Positions 1 to 6,496 of a stretch of DNA of 13,573 bases are shown here, piece by piece. Source of the DNA: Candidatus Thiosymbion ectosymbiont of Robbea hypermnestra. GTDB taxonomy: Bacteria > Pseudomonadota > Gammaproteobacteria > Chromatiales > Chromatiaceae. The DNA is taken from NCBI GenBank assembly GCA_020443945.1, contig JAIZWN010000121.1:1-13573 (forward strand), read 5' to 3'. Below the pieces are notes generated by a model, which searched no databases, was not told the DNA's origin, and saw only the letters and a list, made by a program, of their open reading frames with translations. Position numbers and translations under genes: made by a program. How positions within the stretch are numbered: the stretch's first letter is position 1; each line of letters starts with the position of its first letter.

Positions 1-49
1 CAAAAACCACTCCTCATGCCCGCGCCTCTACCCATCCTACACGCCAAAG

Positions 50-74
50 CCCCTCGCCCCTGGCGGGAGAGGGG
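50..74. repeat. REP-like palindrome, copy A
   Basis: CCCCTCGCCC, a 5-nt CTGGC loop, then GGGAGAGGGG; the arms are inverted repeats with one mismatch. Copy C at 11068-11092 has the same loop and arms (CCCCTCTCCC) and also shares the preceding AAAG. A shorter relative lies at 7624-7642. A decayed partial arm, CAGGGAGAGGGG, follows at 78-89. Palindromes of this type are common dispersed intergenic elements in GC-rich proteobacteria. Confidence 0.7.
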
Positions 75-150
75 TGGCAGGGAGAGGGGGAATCAATGGC
101 TTCACTGCGATACGGTTAAGGACTCCATACCAAGCAAAATCAATGGGTTG

Positions 151-166
151 GTTTTTAGACAGCCTC
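151..166 (+). repeat. 16-nt insertion-sequence-end-like motif
   Basis: GTTTTTAGACAGCCTC here matches the reverse complement of 10955-10970 at 15 of 16 positions. Both copies are intergenic. The motif resembles the terminal inverted repeat of some DDE insertion sequences, but no transposase is nearby, so it is read as a possible remnant. Confidence 0.35.
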
Positions 167-267
167 TGAGTTTTTCAAGGTGCCCTTTTCGGAGTACCCT
201 TGAATCATCGGGTGGAAAACCTGATATCGCCTACATTGTTCTTCGACATGCTGGAAGGTATCTCCCT

Positions 268-618
268 ATGAGCGCAGAAACTCTTGCCGAATCCCCCCTG
301 GAGATCACGTCCGCGGCGGTAGCCAAGGTCGCCGAACTGATCAAGGACGAAGGAAATCCCAATCTGATGCTGCGGGTTTATATCCAGGGAGGTGGTTGCT
401 CCGGGTTCCAATACGGCTTTGCCTTCGAAGAGAAGGTCCAGGACGGGGATACCGAGGTGGCTATGGGGGAGGTCAAGTTCCTGGTCGATCCCATGAGTAT
501 GCAGTATCTCACCGGTGCGGAGATCGACTATGCGGAGGGTCTACAGGGCGCCCAGTTCGTCATTCGCAACCCGAACGCCTCCACCACCTGCGGCTGCGGG
601 TCTTCCTTCACCGTCTGA
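268..618 (+). CDS. erpA: Iron-sulfur cluster insertion protein ErpA
   Basis: A-type carrier that receives Fe-S clusters and passes them to apo-proteins in the cytoplasm (in E. coli including the isoprenoid enzymes IspG/IspH). The 116-residue product matches ErpA closely over its whole length: GGGCSGFQYGF around residues 41-51 and the C-terminal TTCGCGSSF carry the three cluster-binding cysteines, C44, C108 and C110. The stretch NPNLMLRVYI is also typical of ErpA rather than IscA or SufA. The frame stays open back to position 16, but I chose the ATG at 268: it gives the family length (E. coli about 114 aa) and has a GGAAGG ribosome site at 253-258. The upstream extension is not protein-like and runs through a REP-like palindrome. 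The 3' end overlaps the convergent Nif11 gene by 78 nt. No convincing IscR site was found upstream. Confidence 0.96.
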   Translation: MSAETLAESPLEITSAAVAKVAELIKDEGNPNLMLRVYIQGGGCSGFQYGFAFEEKVQDGDTEVAMGEVKFLVDPMSMQYLTGAEIDYAEGLQGAQFVIRNPNASTTCGCGSSFTV

Positions 619-861
619 ATGCCTCGGATCGGGGCCGCTTAAGGGGGGCTGCCGCTCGGCGGAGGTGATGTCGCGCATCCCCCAATCGTGTTTGTGCGCG
701 GCTCGCAGCTCTTCGATGGTAAAGGAAAGACCAATTTTGCCGCCGAGTTTGACGAAGCTGTCCAAGGCCGGGGGCTCCTCGCCGCAGGAGACCAGCTGCC
801 TTTTCAATTCTTCGTTCGCACCCAGTCGCACGATGAATCCGATGGCGTCTTGTACGGACAT
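541..861 (-). CDS. Small Nif11-domain protein
   Basis: A 106-residue product. Residues 1-55 fit the Nif11 domain (PF07862): an amphipathic helix MSVQDAIGFIVRL, then EELKRQL, then a second part reading FVKLGGKIGLSFTIEELRAA, the typical lxxlaxxxGyxfTxeEL ending. Standalone Nif11 proteins have no firm function; in other bacteria the same domain forms the leader of ribosomally made peptides. The tail after residue 66 is rich in G, P and A, and its last 25 residues are antisense to the erpA 3' end, so it may be incidental. GGGG at 92-95 recalls a leader cleavage site, but no maturation enzyme is near and the tail has no Cys. I chose the ATG at 861 because the domain begins there; the 32-codon upstream extension is low-complexity. 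No clear ribosome site is visible. Strand and position follow ispB and the tRNA. Confidence 0.7.
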   Translation of the reverse strand: MSVQDAIGFIVRLGANEELKRQLVSCGEEPPALDSFVKLGGKIGLSFTIEELRAAHKHDWGMRDITSAERQPPLSGPDPRHSDGEGRPAAAGGGGVRVANDELGAL

Positions 862-946
862 GGGCGGGGTGCCAGGGTCATTCTCATTGCAGGATATTCT
901 CGGGTGCCCCGGCGAGGGCGCCGCGGATTCGGCGGTGCGGTGAGGA

Positions 947-969
947 GGGTGTCGCAACAGGCGACACCC
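947..969. other. Perfect 9-bp hairpin between tRNA-Pro and the Nif11 gene
   Basis: GGGTGTCGC, loop AACAG, GCGACACCC. It lies 63 nt downstream of the tRNA 3' end on the minus strand. A T-tract does not follow on either strand, so it is not a textbook intrinsic terminator. It could still stall transcription or protect or process the ispB-tRNA transcript. Confidence 0.5.
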
Positions 970-1031
970 GATGCGGTCCAGGGATGGGCTTTTACGACGC
1001 TCTCGTGAGGGGCGAGGAATTGAGCGGAGAT

Positions 1032-1108
1032 TGGTCGGGGTGAGAGGATTCGAACCTCCGGCCCCTACGTCCCGAACGTAGTGCTCTACCAGACTGAGCT
1101 ACACCCCG
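1032..1108 (-). tRNA. tRNA-Pro (anticodon CGG)
   Basis: Read on the minus strand, the 77-nt cloverleaf has a CGGGGTG / CACCCCG acceptor stem, a D-arm (AGCTCAGTCTGGTAGAGC), an anticodon stem CTACG/CGTAG with loop TTCGGGA, so the anticodon is CGG, decoding CCG, and a T-arm containing GGTTCGAATCC. The discriminator is A and the 3' CCA is encoded (plus-strand TGG at 1032-1034). The anticodon arm and T-arm closely resemble E. coli proK. The gene starts 25 nt after the ispB stop codon with no room for a separate strong promoter, which suggests cotranscription and release by processing. Confidence 0.96.
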
Positions 1109-1133
1109 ATGCAGGTGTTTGGCGGAGATTGCC

Positions 1134-2102
1134 TCAATAGGTGCGGGAAACGGCGAATTCCGCCAACTTTTCCATCGCCGTGCGCTGGGCCGATGCGGGA
1201 AGTATCCCGGCCACTTCCTTGGCCGCTTGTGCATGTAGGCGCGCAACCTCGATAGTGTAGTCGATGGCCCTGGTCGATTCAATTGTCTCGGCAACGGCAT
1301 CGATCCGATCCCGGCCACCGGTCTCGATGGCCTGACGCAGGAGCTTGCGTTCCGGTTCGGTGCCCACCGCCATCGCCCGGATGATCGGGAGCGTGGGCTT
1401 GCCCTCGGCCAGGTCGTCGCCCAGGTTCTTACCCAGCTGATCCCCATCGGCTCGATAGTCGAGGGCGTCGTCCACGAGCTGGAAGGCGATTCCGAGCTGG
1501 AACCCGTATCGCGCGGCGGTGCCCTCTACCCTGTCCGGGGCCTGGGCGAGCACCGCCCCCAAACGGGTGCCGGCCTTGAACAGGGTCGCGGTCTTGCGCT
1601 CGATCACCTCCATGTAACGCTCCTCGGTAATGTTCGGGTCGTTGCAGCCGAGCAGCTGCAGTACCTCCCCCTCGGCAATGCGGTTGGTAGCGCGGGAGAG
1701 GATATCCATCACCCGCATGTTGTCCAGGTTCACCATCATTTGGAAGGCGCGCGAGTAGAGAAAATCGCCGACCAGGATGCTCGCCTCGTTGCCCCACACC
1801 GCATTGGCGGTATCCCGGCTGCGGCGCAGCTCCGAGCCGTCGACGACATCGTCGTGGAGGAGGGTGGCGGTGTGGATGAACTCCACCACGGCGGCGAGAT
1901 CGATATGTTGCTCGCCCCGGTAGCCGCAGGCGCGGGCCGCAAGCAGTACGGCGAGCGGGCGCAGTCGTTTGCCGCCGCTGCCGACGATGTAGTGACCGAT
2001 CCGGTTGATGAGGGCCACGTCGGACTCGAGCCGTTTCAGGATCAAACGGTCGACGGCCTGCATATCCTCGGCGACAGGGGCGCGAATCTCCGATATATCC
2101 AT
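1134..2102 (-). CDS. ispB: Octaprenyl diphosphate synthase (all-trans polyprenyl synthase)
   Basis: Adds isopentenyl diphosphate units to farnesyl diphosphate to build the long side chain of ubiquinone; a soluble all-helical enzyme. The 322-residue product aligns end to end with IspB (E. coli 323 aa). Visible motifs are GGGK-like GSGGKRLRP at 41-49, the first Asp-rich motif DDVVD at 84-88 within HTATLLHDDVVD, the ALFxA-type segment AEGEVLQL, and the second Asp-rich motif DDALD at 211-215, followed by GKNLGDDLAEGKPTLP. I chose ATG 2102 rather than the in-frame GTG at 2135: the predicted promoter would start transcription near 2130, downstream of that GTG, and 2102 gives the family length. No strong ribosome site is visible. 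It is divergent from rplU, as in many gammaproteobacteria. Confidence 0.95.
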   Translation of the reverse strand: MDISEIRAPVAEDMQAVDRLILKRLESDVALINRIGHYIVGSGGKRLRPLAVLLAARACGYRGEQHIDLAAVVEFIHTATLLHDDVVDGSELRRSRDTANAVWGNEASILVGDFLYSRAFQMMVNLDNMRVMDILSRATNRIAEGEVLQLLGCNDPNITEERYMEVIERKTATLFKAGTRLGAVLAQAPDRVEGTAARYGFQLGIAFQLVDDALDYRADGDQLGKNLGDDLAEGKPTLPIIRAMAVGTEPERKLLRQAIETGGRDRIDAVAETIESTRAIDYTIEVARLHAQAAKEVAGILPASAQRTAMEKLAEFAVSRTY

Positions 2103-2136
2103 ACTGGGGTAGAGGTCATGAGGGGAAATTCTCACG

Positions 2137-2166
2137 ATGCTAGGTCCGGGACAGGGGGGCTGTCAA
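2137..2166 (-). promoter_or_regulatory. Sigma70-type promoter of ispB
   Basis: On the minus strand a perfect TTGACA (plus positions 2161-2166) is followed after 18 nt by TAGCAT (2137-2142). Transcription would begin near 2130, leaving about 28 nt before the ATG at 2102 and excluding the GTG at 2135. Confidence 0.6.
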
Positions 2167-2175
2167 GACCTGGGT

Positions 2176-2204
2176 TTGACTCGGCCGGGGGCTCGGGCTA
2201 CCAT
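2176..2204 (+). promoter_or_regulatory. Sigma70-type promoter of rplU-rpmA
   Basis: TTGACT (2176-2181), a 17-nt spacer and TACCAT (2199-2204). The predicted start near 2211 gives a leader of about 60 nt before the rplU ATG. The -35 box lies only 9 nt from the -35 box of the divergent ispB promoter, so the two polymerase sites share one face of the intergenic region. Confidence 0.6.
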
Positions 2205-2271
2205 GCCATCCCTTTGGGCGACCCTGAACCACGGGGGCGCGAACGGACGGGTTTGTTGGGGCAGAGGACTC

Positions 2272-2586
2272 ATGTACGCGGTGATTCAAACCGGGGGCAA
2301 GCAATACCGGGTTGCCGAGGGCGACCGGCTGAAGGTCGAGAAACTCGTCGCCGACACCGGAGCGAACATCGAGCTCGACAAGGTGCTCATGGTCGCCGAC
2401 GGCGCCGATGTCAAGGTCGGCAAGCCTTACCTGGACGGCGGCAAAGTCACGGCCGTCGTCGAATCCCACGGCCGTGGCAAAAAGGTCAAGATCATCAAGT
2501 TCCGCCGGCGCAAGCACCACCTGAGGCGCCAGGGCCATCGCCAATGGTTCACGGAGCTCAAGGTTACCGGCATCCAGGCCGGCTGA
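2272..2586 (+). CDS. rplU: 50S ribosomal protein L21
   Basis: Binds 23S rRNA in the large ribosomal subunit. The 104-residue product begins MYAVIQTGGKQYRV, the L21 signature, and ends with the KxxxFRRRKHH...QGHRQ segment and TGIQAG typical of the family (E. coli 103 aa). The frame is open upstream to 2137, but ATG 2272 matches the family N-terminus and has an AGAGGA ribosome site a few bases upstream. rpmA follows after 13 nt, in the usual L21-L27 operon order. Confidence 0.98.
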   Translation: MYAVIQTGGKQYRVAEGDRLKVEKLVADTGANIELDKVLMVADGADVKVGKPYLDGGKVTAVVESHGRGKKVKIIKFRRRKHHLRRQGHRQWFTELKVTGIQAG

Positions 2587-2599
2587 AGAGGAGGGCGGT

Positions 2600-2857
2600 A
2601 TGGCCCATAAAAAGGCAGGCGGCAGCTCCCGCAACGGTCGTGATTCCCAGTCCAAACGCCTCGGCGTCAAGATGTACGGCGGTCAAGCGGTGCGGGCGGG
2701 AAATATCATCGTGCGTCAGCGCGGCACCAAATTCCACAAGGGTGAGAATGTGGGCTGCGGCCGGGATTACACTCTCTATGCGCTGGCGGAAGGCAAGGTG
2801 AAATTCGAGGTCAAGGGGCCCCGGAACCGGAAGTACGTCAGCGTCGCAACCGCCTGA
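2600..2857 (+). CDS. rpmA: 50S ribosomal protein L27
   Basis: Sits near the peptidyl transferase centre, with its flexible N-terminus reaching the P-site tRNA. The 85-residue product has the full L27 sequence: MAHKKAGGSSRNGRDS at the start (no removable extension of the Firmicutes type), KMYGGQAVRAGNIIVRQRG in the middle and GRDYTLYAL near the end. A strong GGAGG ribosome site precedes the ATG. The gene is cotranscribed with rplU and followed by an intrinsic terminator 43 nt after its stop. Confidence 0.98.
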   Translation: MAHKKAGGSSRNGRDSQSKRLGVKMYGGQAVRAGNIIVRQRGTKFHKGENVGCGRDYTLYALAEGKVKFEVKGPRNRKYVSVATA

Positions 2858-2899
2858 CCCCCTGTTTTTTTTAAGGGGACCTGTTAAGTATCCGGCGGA

Positions 2900-2932
2900 A
2901 AAGCCTCGTCAGGCGACGGGGCTTTCTTTTTT
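2900..2932 (+). terminator. Rho-independent terminator after rpmA
   Basis: Stem AAAGCCTCGTC (2900-2910), loop AGGC, stem GACGGGGCTTT (2915-2925): 11 pairs with one T-G. The run CTTTTTT follows at 2926-2932. It separates rplU-rpmA from obgE, so obgE must have its own promoter or rely on read-through. Confidence 0.9.
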
Positions 2933-3020
2933 GCCGCAAATGAACGCGAATCAACGCAAATCGGTCGTAATCGGTTCACCATAATCGATGATTCTTGATC
3001 CCGTTGCGTTGATTTGCGGC
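2933..3020. repeat. Inverted repeat with 10-nt iterations in the obgE leader
   Basis: Left arm 2933-2959 starts GCCGCAAAT and ends ATCAACGCAA. Right arm 3004-3020 is the reverse complement of GCCGCAAATCAACGCAA. The left arm itself contains three related 10-mers (CGCAAATGAA, CGCGAATCAA, CGCAAATCGG). The arms are about 45 nt apart and could form a long cruciform or an RNA stem ahead of obgE. Similar CGCAGAT/CGCAAAT iterations occur as dispersed intergenic repeats in other bacteria. Confidence 0.6.
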
Positions 3021-3057
3021 TAATACTTCCGTTCCCGAATCGGTCCCCAGCCGAATC

Positions 3058-4134
3058 ATGAAGTTCGTCGATGAGGTCACCATCCGCGTCGAGGCCGGTG
3101 ACGGCGGCAGTGGTTGCGTGAGCTTCCGGCGTGAAAAGTTCATCCCCAAGGGGGGGCCGGACGGCGGGGACGGCGGGGACGGCGGTAGCGTATTTCTGCT
3201 GGCGGACGCCAATCTCGATACCCTGGTGGACTTCCGCCACCGGCAGGCATTCCGCGCCGAGCGTGGCCAGGGTGGCATGGGCCGCGACCGGACCGGTCGT
3301 AGCGGCGAGGATCTGCTGGTGCGGGTTCCGGTGGGCACCCGGGTGCGGGACGCGGAGACCTGGGAGTCGATCGGCGAGCTCCTGCGTGCCGACGAACCTC
3401 TGCTCGTCGCCCAGGGCGGCTTTCACGGTATCGGCAACGCCCGCTTCAAGTCCAGCACCAACCGGGCGCCGCGCCGGTCCACGCCCGGAACGCCGGGAGA
3501 GCGCCGCCGGCTCCACCTGGAGCTCATTCTGCTTGCGGACGTCGGACTGCTCGGCCTGCCGAATGCGGGCAAATCGAGCCTGATCCGCGCGGTATCGAGC
3601 GCCCGGCCCAAGGTGGCCGATTATCCCTTCACCACCCTCTACCCCAATCTGGGCGTGGTCAGCCTGGGCCAGGGACGCAGCTTCGTCGTCGCGGACATCC
3701 CGGGCGTCATCAAGGGAGCGGCCGCGGGGGCGGGGCTGGGCATTCGCTTTCTGAAACACCTGGCGCGCACTCGCCTGCTGTTACACCTGATCGACGCGGC
3801 GCCCCTGGGCGGCGACCCGAGCGAGCCGGCGCGGCAGGTGCGCGCGCTCGAGGACGAGCTGGCGGCCTACGGCGGGGACCTGACGCAAAAGGAGCGTTGG
3901 CTCGTCCTCAACAAGCGTGACCTGCTGGCCCCCGCGGACTTCGAGCAGCGCCGCGCCGCGATCCTGGAGCGGCTGGGTTGGCGCGGTCCGGCCTTCGGCA
4001 TCTCCGCCGTCACGGGCGAGGGGACGGGGGACCTGACCCAAGCCCTGATGCAATACCTGGAGCGGGAGCGTCGGGAGACGACCACTGCGAACCAGGCCGC
4101 GGACGATAAAGAACACTGGCATCCCTTGGCCTGA
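3058..4134 (+). CDS. obgE: GTPase ObgE/CgtA, 50S subunit assembly
   Basis: Obg-family GTPase that acts in late 50S assembly and stress control. The 358-residue product has the glycine-rich Obg fold (residues 1-158, with GGPDGGDGGDGG at 32-43 and GGFHGIGN at 120-127). The GTPase domain follows: Walker A GLPNAGKS at 166-173, switch I YPFTTLYPNLG, G3 DIPG at 213-216, G4 NKRD at 285-288 and G5 SAVTG at 316-320. It is about 30 residues shorter than E. coli ObgE (390 aa) and lacks the long acidic C-terminal extension, ending DDKEHWHPLA. The start MKFVDEV fits the family, although no clear ribosome site precedes it. Order rplU-rpmA-obgE-proB is conserved in gammaproteobacteria. Confidence 0.97.
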   Translation: MKFVDEVTIRVEAGDGGSGCVSFRREKFIPKGGPDGGDGGDGGSVFLLADANLDTLVDFRHRQAFRAERGQGGMGRDRTGRSGEDLLVRVPVGTRVRDAETWESIGELLRADEPLLVAQGGFHGIGNARFKSSTNRAPRRSTPGTPGERRRLHLELILLADVGLLGLPNAGKSSLIRAVSSARPKVADYPFTTLYPNLGVVSLGQGRSFVVADIPGVIKGAAAGAGLGIRFLKHLARTRLLLHLIDAAPLGGDPSEPARQVRALEDELAAYGGDLTQKERWLVLNKRDLLAPADFEQRRAAILERLGWRGPAFGISAVTGEGTGDLTQALMQYLERERRETTTANQAADDKEHWHPLA

Positions 4135-4183
4135 TGCCGAATACCCTTGCCGGTAGTGGGTGAATCCTGTGTGATGTTCGACG

Positions 4184-4207
4184 TGACTCAGGTAAACACC
4201 TGAATCA
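4184..4207. other. Hairpin downstream of obgE
   Basis: TGA-C-TCAGGT, loop AAAC, ACCTGA-A-TCA: nine pairs around one mismatch. It lies 50 nt after the obgE stop and is followed by only a mild T/A-rich stretch, so it is at best a weak terminator. It sits between two ends that resemble the repeat at 4212-4225. Confidence 0.4.
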
Positions 4208-4211
4208 TTTG

Positions 4212-4225
4212 AAAATTTACCACTA
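4212..4225 (-). repeat. 14-nt end repeat TAGTGGTAAATTTT
   Basis: The reverse complement of this site is identical over 14 nt to 6678-6691 and near-identical to the reverse complement of 6831-6843. A degraded partner, TAGTGGG, lies at 4154-4160 on the plus strand, so 4154-4225 may be a roughly 72-bp element with inverted ends. Confidence 0.45.
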
Positions 4226-4394
4226 GCCCCTTGTGCGCCAGTACTGGACATAAGGACCACAAATAGGATGGGCAAAGCAAGTGCCCGGCAGGCCGGTTTG
4301 GAGTTTCGGTCAGGCCACGGGGTTTCCGAACCACGGTGGCTTATCGGATGCACGAAGCGCCGCGTGCCCATCGATTCATAACCGGGAGTGACCA

Positions 4395-5516
4395 ATGTCC
4401 CGCGACGGAATCCTCGGCGCCAAGCGGTGGGTTGTCAAGATCGGTAGCGCCCTGCTCACCCGAAACGGCCAGGGCTTCGATCGTAGCGTCCTGGCCCCAT
4501 GGGCCGATCAGCTCACCGAATTCCTAGGCCGGGGCGGTGAGCTGGTGCTCGTCTCCTCGGGCGCCGTCGCCGAAGGCATGAACCGCATGGGTTGGACCCG
4601 GCGCCCCAAATCCCTGCACGAGCTACAGGCGGCGGCCGCCATCGGCCAGATGGGGCTGATCCAGGCCTACGAGACCTGTTTCCAGACGCGCGGTATCCAT
4701 ACGGCGCAGATCCTGCTCACCCGGGAAGACTTGGCCGACCGGGCGCGCTACCTGAACGCCCGCAGTACCCTCCTCTCCCTCCTGCGGTTCCGGGTGGTGC
4801 CGGTGGTCAACGAGAACGACACGGTCGCCACGGACGAGCTGCGATTCGGGGACAATGACACCCTGGCCGCCTTGGTCGCCAACCTGATCGAGGCCGATCT
4901 CCTGATCCTGCTCACCGACCAGGCCGGCCTGTTCGACCGCGACCCCCGCTTCGACCCGGACGCCGGGCTCATCCCCGAGGCCAGGGTCGACGATTCCCGG
5001 CTCGACTCCGCGGCTGGTGGCAGCGTCAGCGGATTCGGCCGCGGCGGCATGGTCACCAAGGTCCGGGCGGCGCGGCTCGCGGCCCGCTCGGGGACCGCGA
5101 CCCTCATCGCCCCTGGTAAGGGAAACGAGGTGCTGCGGCGTATCGGCGCGGGCGAGCCGGTCGGCACCCTGCTGACCCCGGTGCAGGGACCACAGGCCGC
5201 CCGCAAGCGGTGGTTGGCTGGCCAGCTCCAGGTCCGGGGCCGGCTGATCCTGGACGCCGGTGCGGTGCGCGCCCTTAAGGGACAAGGCAAAAGCCTTCTG
5301 GCGGTAGGCGTAAAAGACGTACAAGGCGCCTTCCAGCGCGGTGAGGTCGTCGCCTGCATCGACGAGCAAGGCCAGGAGATCGCCCGCGGACTCGTCAATT
5401 ACGACGCAGCCGAGGCGGCTCGCGTCAAGGGCCGACCCAGCGCCGGGTTCGAGGCAATCCTGGGCTACCTGGACGACGAAGAGCTCATCCACCGGGACAA
5501 CCTGGTGCTACTCTGA
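4395..5516 (+). CDS. proB: Glutamate 5-kinase
   Basis: Phosphorylates L-glutamate with ATP, the first and feedback-controlled step of proline synthesis. The 373-residue product (E. coli 367) has an amino-acid kinase domain with VVKIGS at 13-18, VSSGAV at 53-58, NENDTV at 139-144, FGDND at 151-155, LTDQAGL at 173-179 and the ATP-site GGMVTK at 217-222. A C-terminal PUA domain covers about 280-360, so this is the two-domain form. ATG 4395 has GGGAG at 4384-4388. It follows obgE in the same direction after a 260-nt spacer that holds repeats, longer than is usual for this pair, so it may have its own promoter. proA is not in the window. Confidence 0.97.
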   Translation: MSRDGILGAKRWVVKIGSALLTRNGQGFDRSVLAPWADQLTEFLGRGGELVLVSSGAVAEGMNRMGWTRRPKSLHELQAAAAIGQMGLIQAYETCFQTRGIHTAQILLTREDLADRARYLNARSTLLSLLRFRVVPVVNENDTVATDELRFGDNDTLAALVANLIEADLLILLTDQAGLFDRDPRFDPDAGLIPEARVDDSRLDSAAGGSVSGFGRGGMVTKVRAARLAARSGTATLIAPGKGNEVLRRIGAGEPVGTLLTPVQGPQAARKRWLAGQLQVRGRLILDAGAVRALKGQGKSLLAVGVKDVQGAFQRGEVVACIDEQGQEIARGLVNYDAAEAARVKGRPSAGFEAILGYLDDEELIHRDNLVLL

Positions 5517-5610
5517 CACGCCGTTCATGGTAGCCAGCTGTGGCGCTTCCAGGAAGTATTGAATGAAAAAGAAACCGTTTGCAATACCAGGTTCCTCCCC
5601 GGTATCTCGA

Positions 5611-5639
5611 TTATCTCTGAGTATGTTCCAAAATATAGA
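5611..5639 (+). promoter_or_regulatory. Possible promoter of the DUF3800 gene
   Basis: TTATCT (5611-5616), 17-nt spacer, TATAGA (5634-5639), about 40 nt before the start codon. The -35 match is poor; the AT-rich context makes chance matches likely. Confidence 0.25.
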
Positions 5640-5680
5640 ATCAACCGGAAGCCGCTTTATGGGCACCATGATCAGAGTTC

Positions 5681-6496
5681 ATGAGTTATCGAATTTACAT
5701 TGACGAGTCAGGAACACACTCTGATCGCTATCTGATCATTGGAATGCTGTTTGTTCCCGAACATGGAGCGTTGCACGCGGAATTGTGCAAGAGCAAGGAT
5801 GTCCATTCCTATTTTAATAGCTCTCCCAAGCGTTCACATAAATATCGTGAAGTGCACTTTACGAAGTTCCGCAGTCCCGCGGACATTACGATTGGAAAAA
5901 TGTGGATTGACAGTTTTGTCAAGCACTCGTGTTTCTTCCGCTCAGTTGTTATCGATTGGTCAATTTTCGATGGTAAGTATTTCGGGGATCCATTCGAGCC
6001 GATGGCACTGAAGAAACGGAGAGCCTACAAGAAGTGGGCGGAAATGCTACTTCAGCCGGAACTTTCGACACCCGGGGCATCGGAAGTAAGGAATGCCGAC
6101 TTATATCTCGACCGTCTTCGGATCATGTACGGATATGACGTTATTGACCACCTGAAGGATCGTTTTTGCGGAGATTATGAAGGTGAAAACCCGTACATCA
6201 GGCAATTCCAACATACCGATTCTGCCAAGGATGCCAACCAGTGTTTGCAGTTGTGTGATCTTCTTACAGGGTGTCTGTACCAAGAGCTTTGTCCTGGGAC
6301 AAAACATGCAAAGATCGACGTGCGGGATTACTTAAAGACTACTCTCGTAGCGTTTGGCGTGAGGGAATTCAGACCCGAGTTCTGGAAGGGATTTGCGCCC
6401 ACAACGCTTCGTAAGCACTTTCCGAAGTACAGCGCTTGGTTTTGGAAACCCACGGAAGAAGGAAAGAAAAAACATGGGCGGAAACGCCGGAAATAA
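5681..6496 (+). CDS. DUF3800 domain protein (predicted RNase H-like fold)
   Basis: A 271-residue protein with the DUF3800 hallmarks: YIDESG at 6-11, REVHFTKF at 56-63, the acidic NADLYLDR at 138-145 and HTDSAKDANQCLQLCDLLTG at 178-197. D8, E57, D140 and D193 are placed as expected for a metal-dependent RNase H-like active site. The link to that fold comes from family knowledge; no substrate is established. DUF3800 genes are often found on mobile DNA and in defence-rich regions. The C-terminus is basic (EEGKKKHGRKRRK), which could bind nucleic acid. The gene and its flanks are clearly AT-richer than the neighbours and use different codons, indicating transfer. No strong ribosome site is visible before ATG 5681. 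It stands alone, and its stop codon abuts the TA-flanked element at 6497. Confidence 0.85.
   Translation: MSYRIYIDESGTHSDRYLIIGMLFVPEHGALHAELCKSKDVHSYFNSSPKRSHKYREVHFTKFRSPADITIGKMWIDSFVKHSCFFRSVVIDWSIFDGKYFGDPFEPMALKKRRAYKKWAEMLLQPELSTPGASEVRNADLYLDRLRIMYGYDVIDHLKDRFCGDYEGENPYIRQFQHTDSAKDANQCLQLCDLLTGCLYQELCPGTKHAKIDVRDYLKTTLVAFGVREFRPEFWKGFAPTTLRKHFPKYSAWFWKPTEEGKKKHGRKRRK

Noticed and set aside
205..240. IscR-type operator upstream of erpA around AAAACCTGATATCGCC
   Set aside because: Only the left half resembles a type 2 site, and the second half does not fit.
16..267. In-frame N-terminal extension of erpA by 84 codons
   Set aside because: The extension runs through a REP-like palindrome, has no family similarity, and ATG 268 has a good ribosome site and the ErpA family length.
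2857..2880. CCCC...T-run...GGGG just after rpmA as a terminator
   Set aside because: The T-run is in the loop, not after the stem; the hairpin at 2900-2932 is a far better terminator.
3781..4395. Minus-strand frame of about 200 codons with a hydrophobic, signal-like stretch (ALALPILFVVLMSSTGAQ)
   Set aside because: Most of it is antisense to obgE, the stretch before the hydrophobic part is too long for a normal signal peptide, and no family is recognisable. A decayed secreted-protein fragment cannot be excluded.
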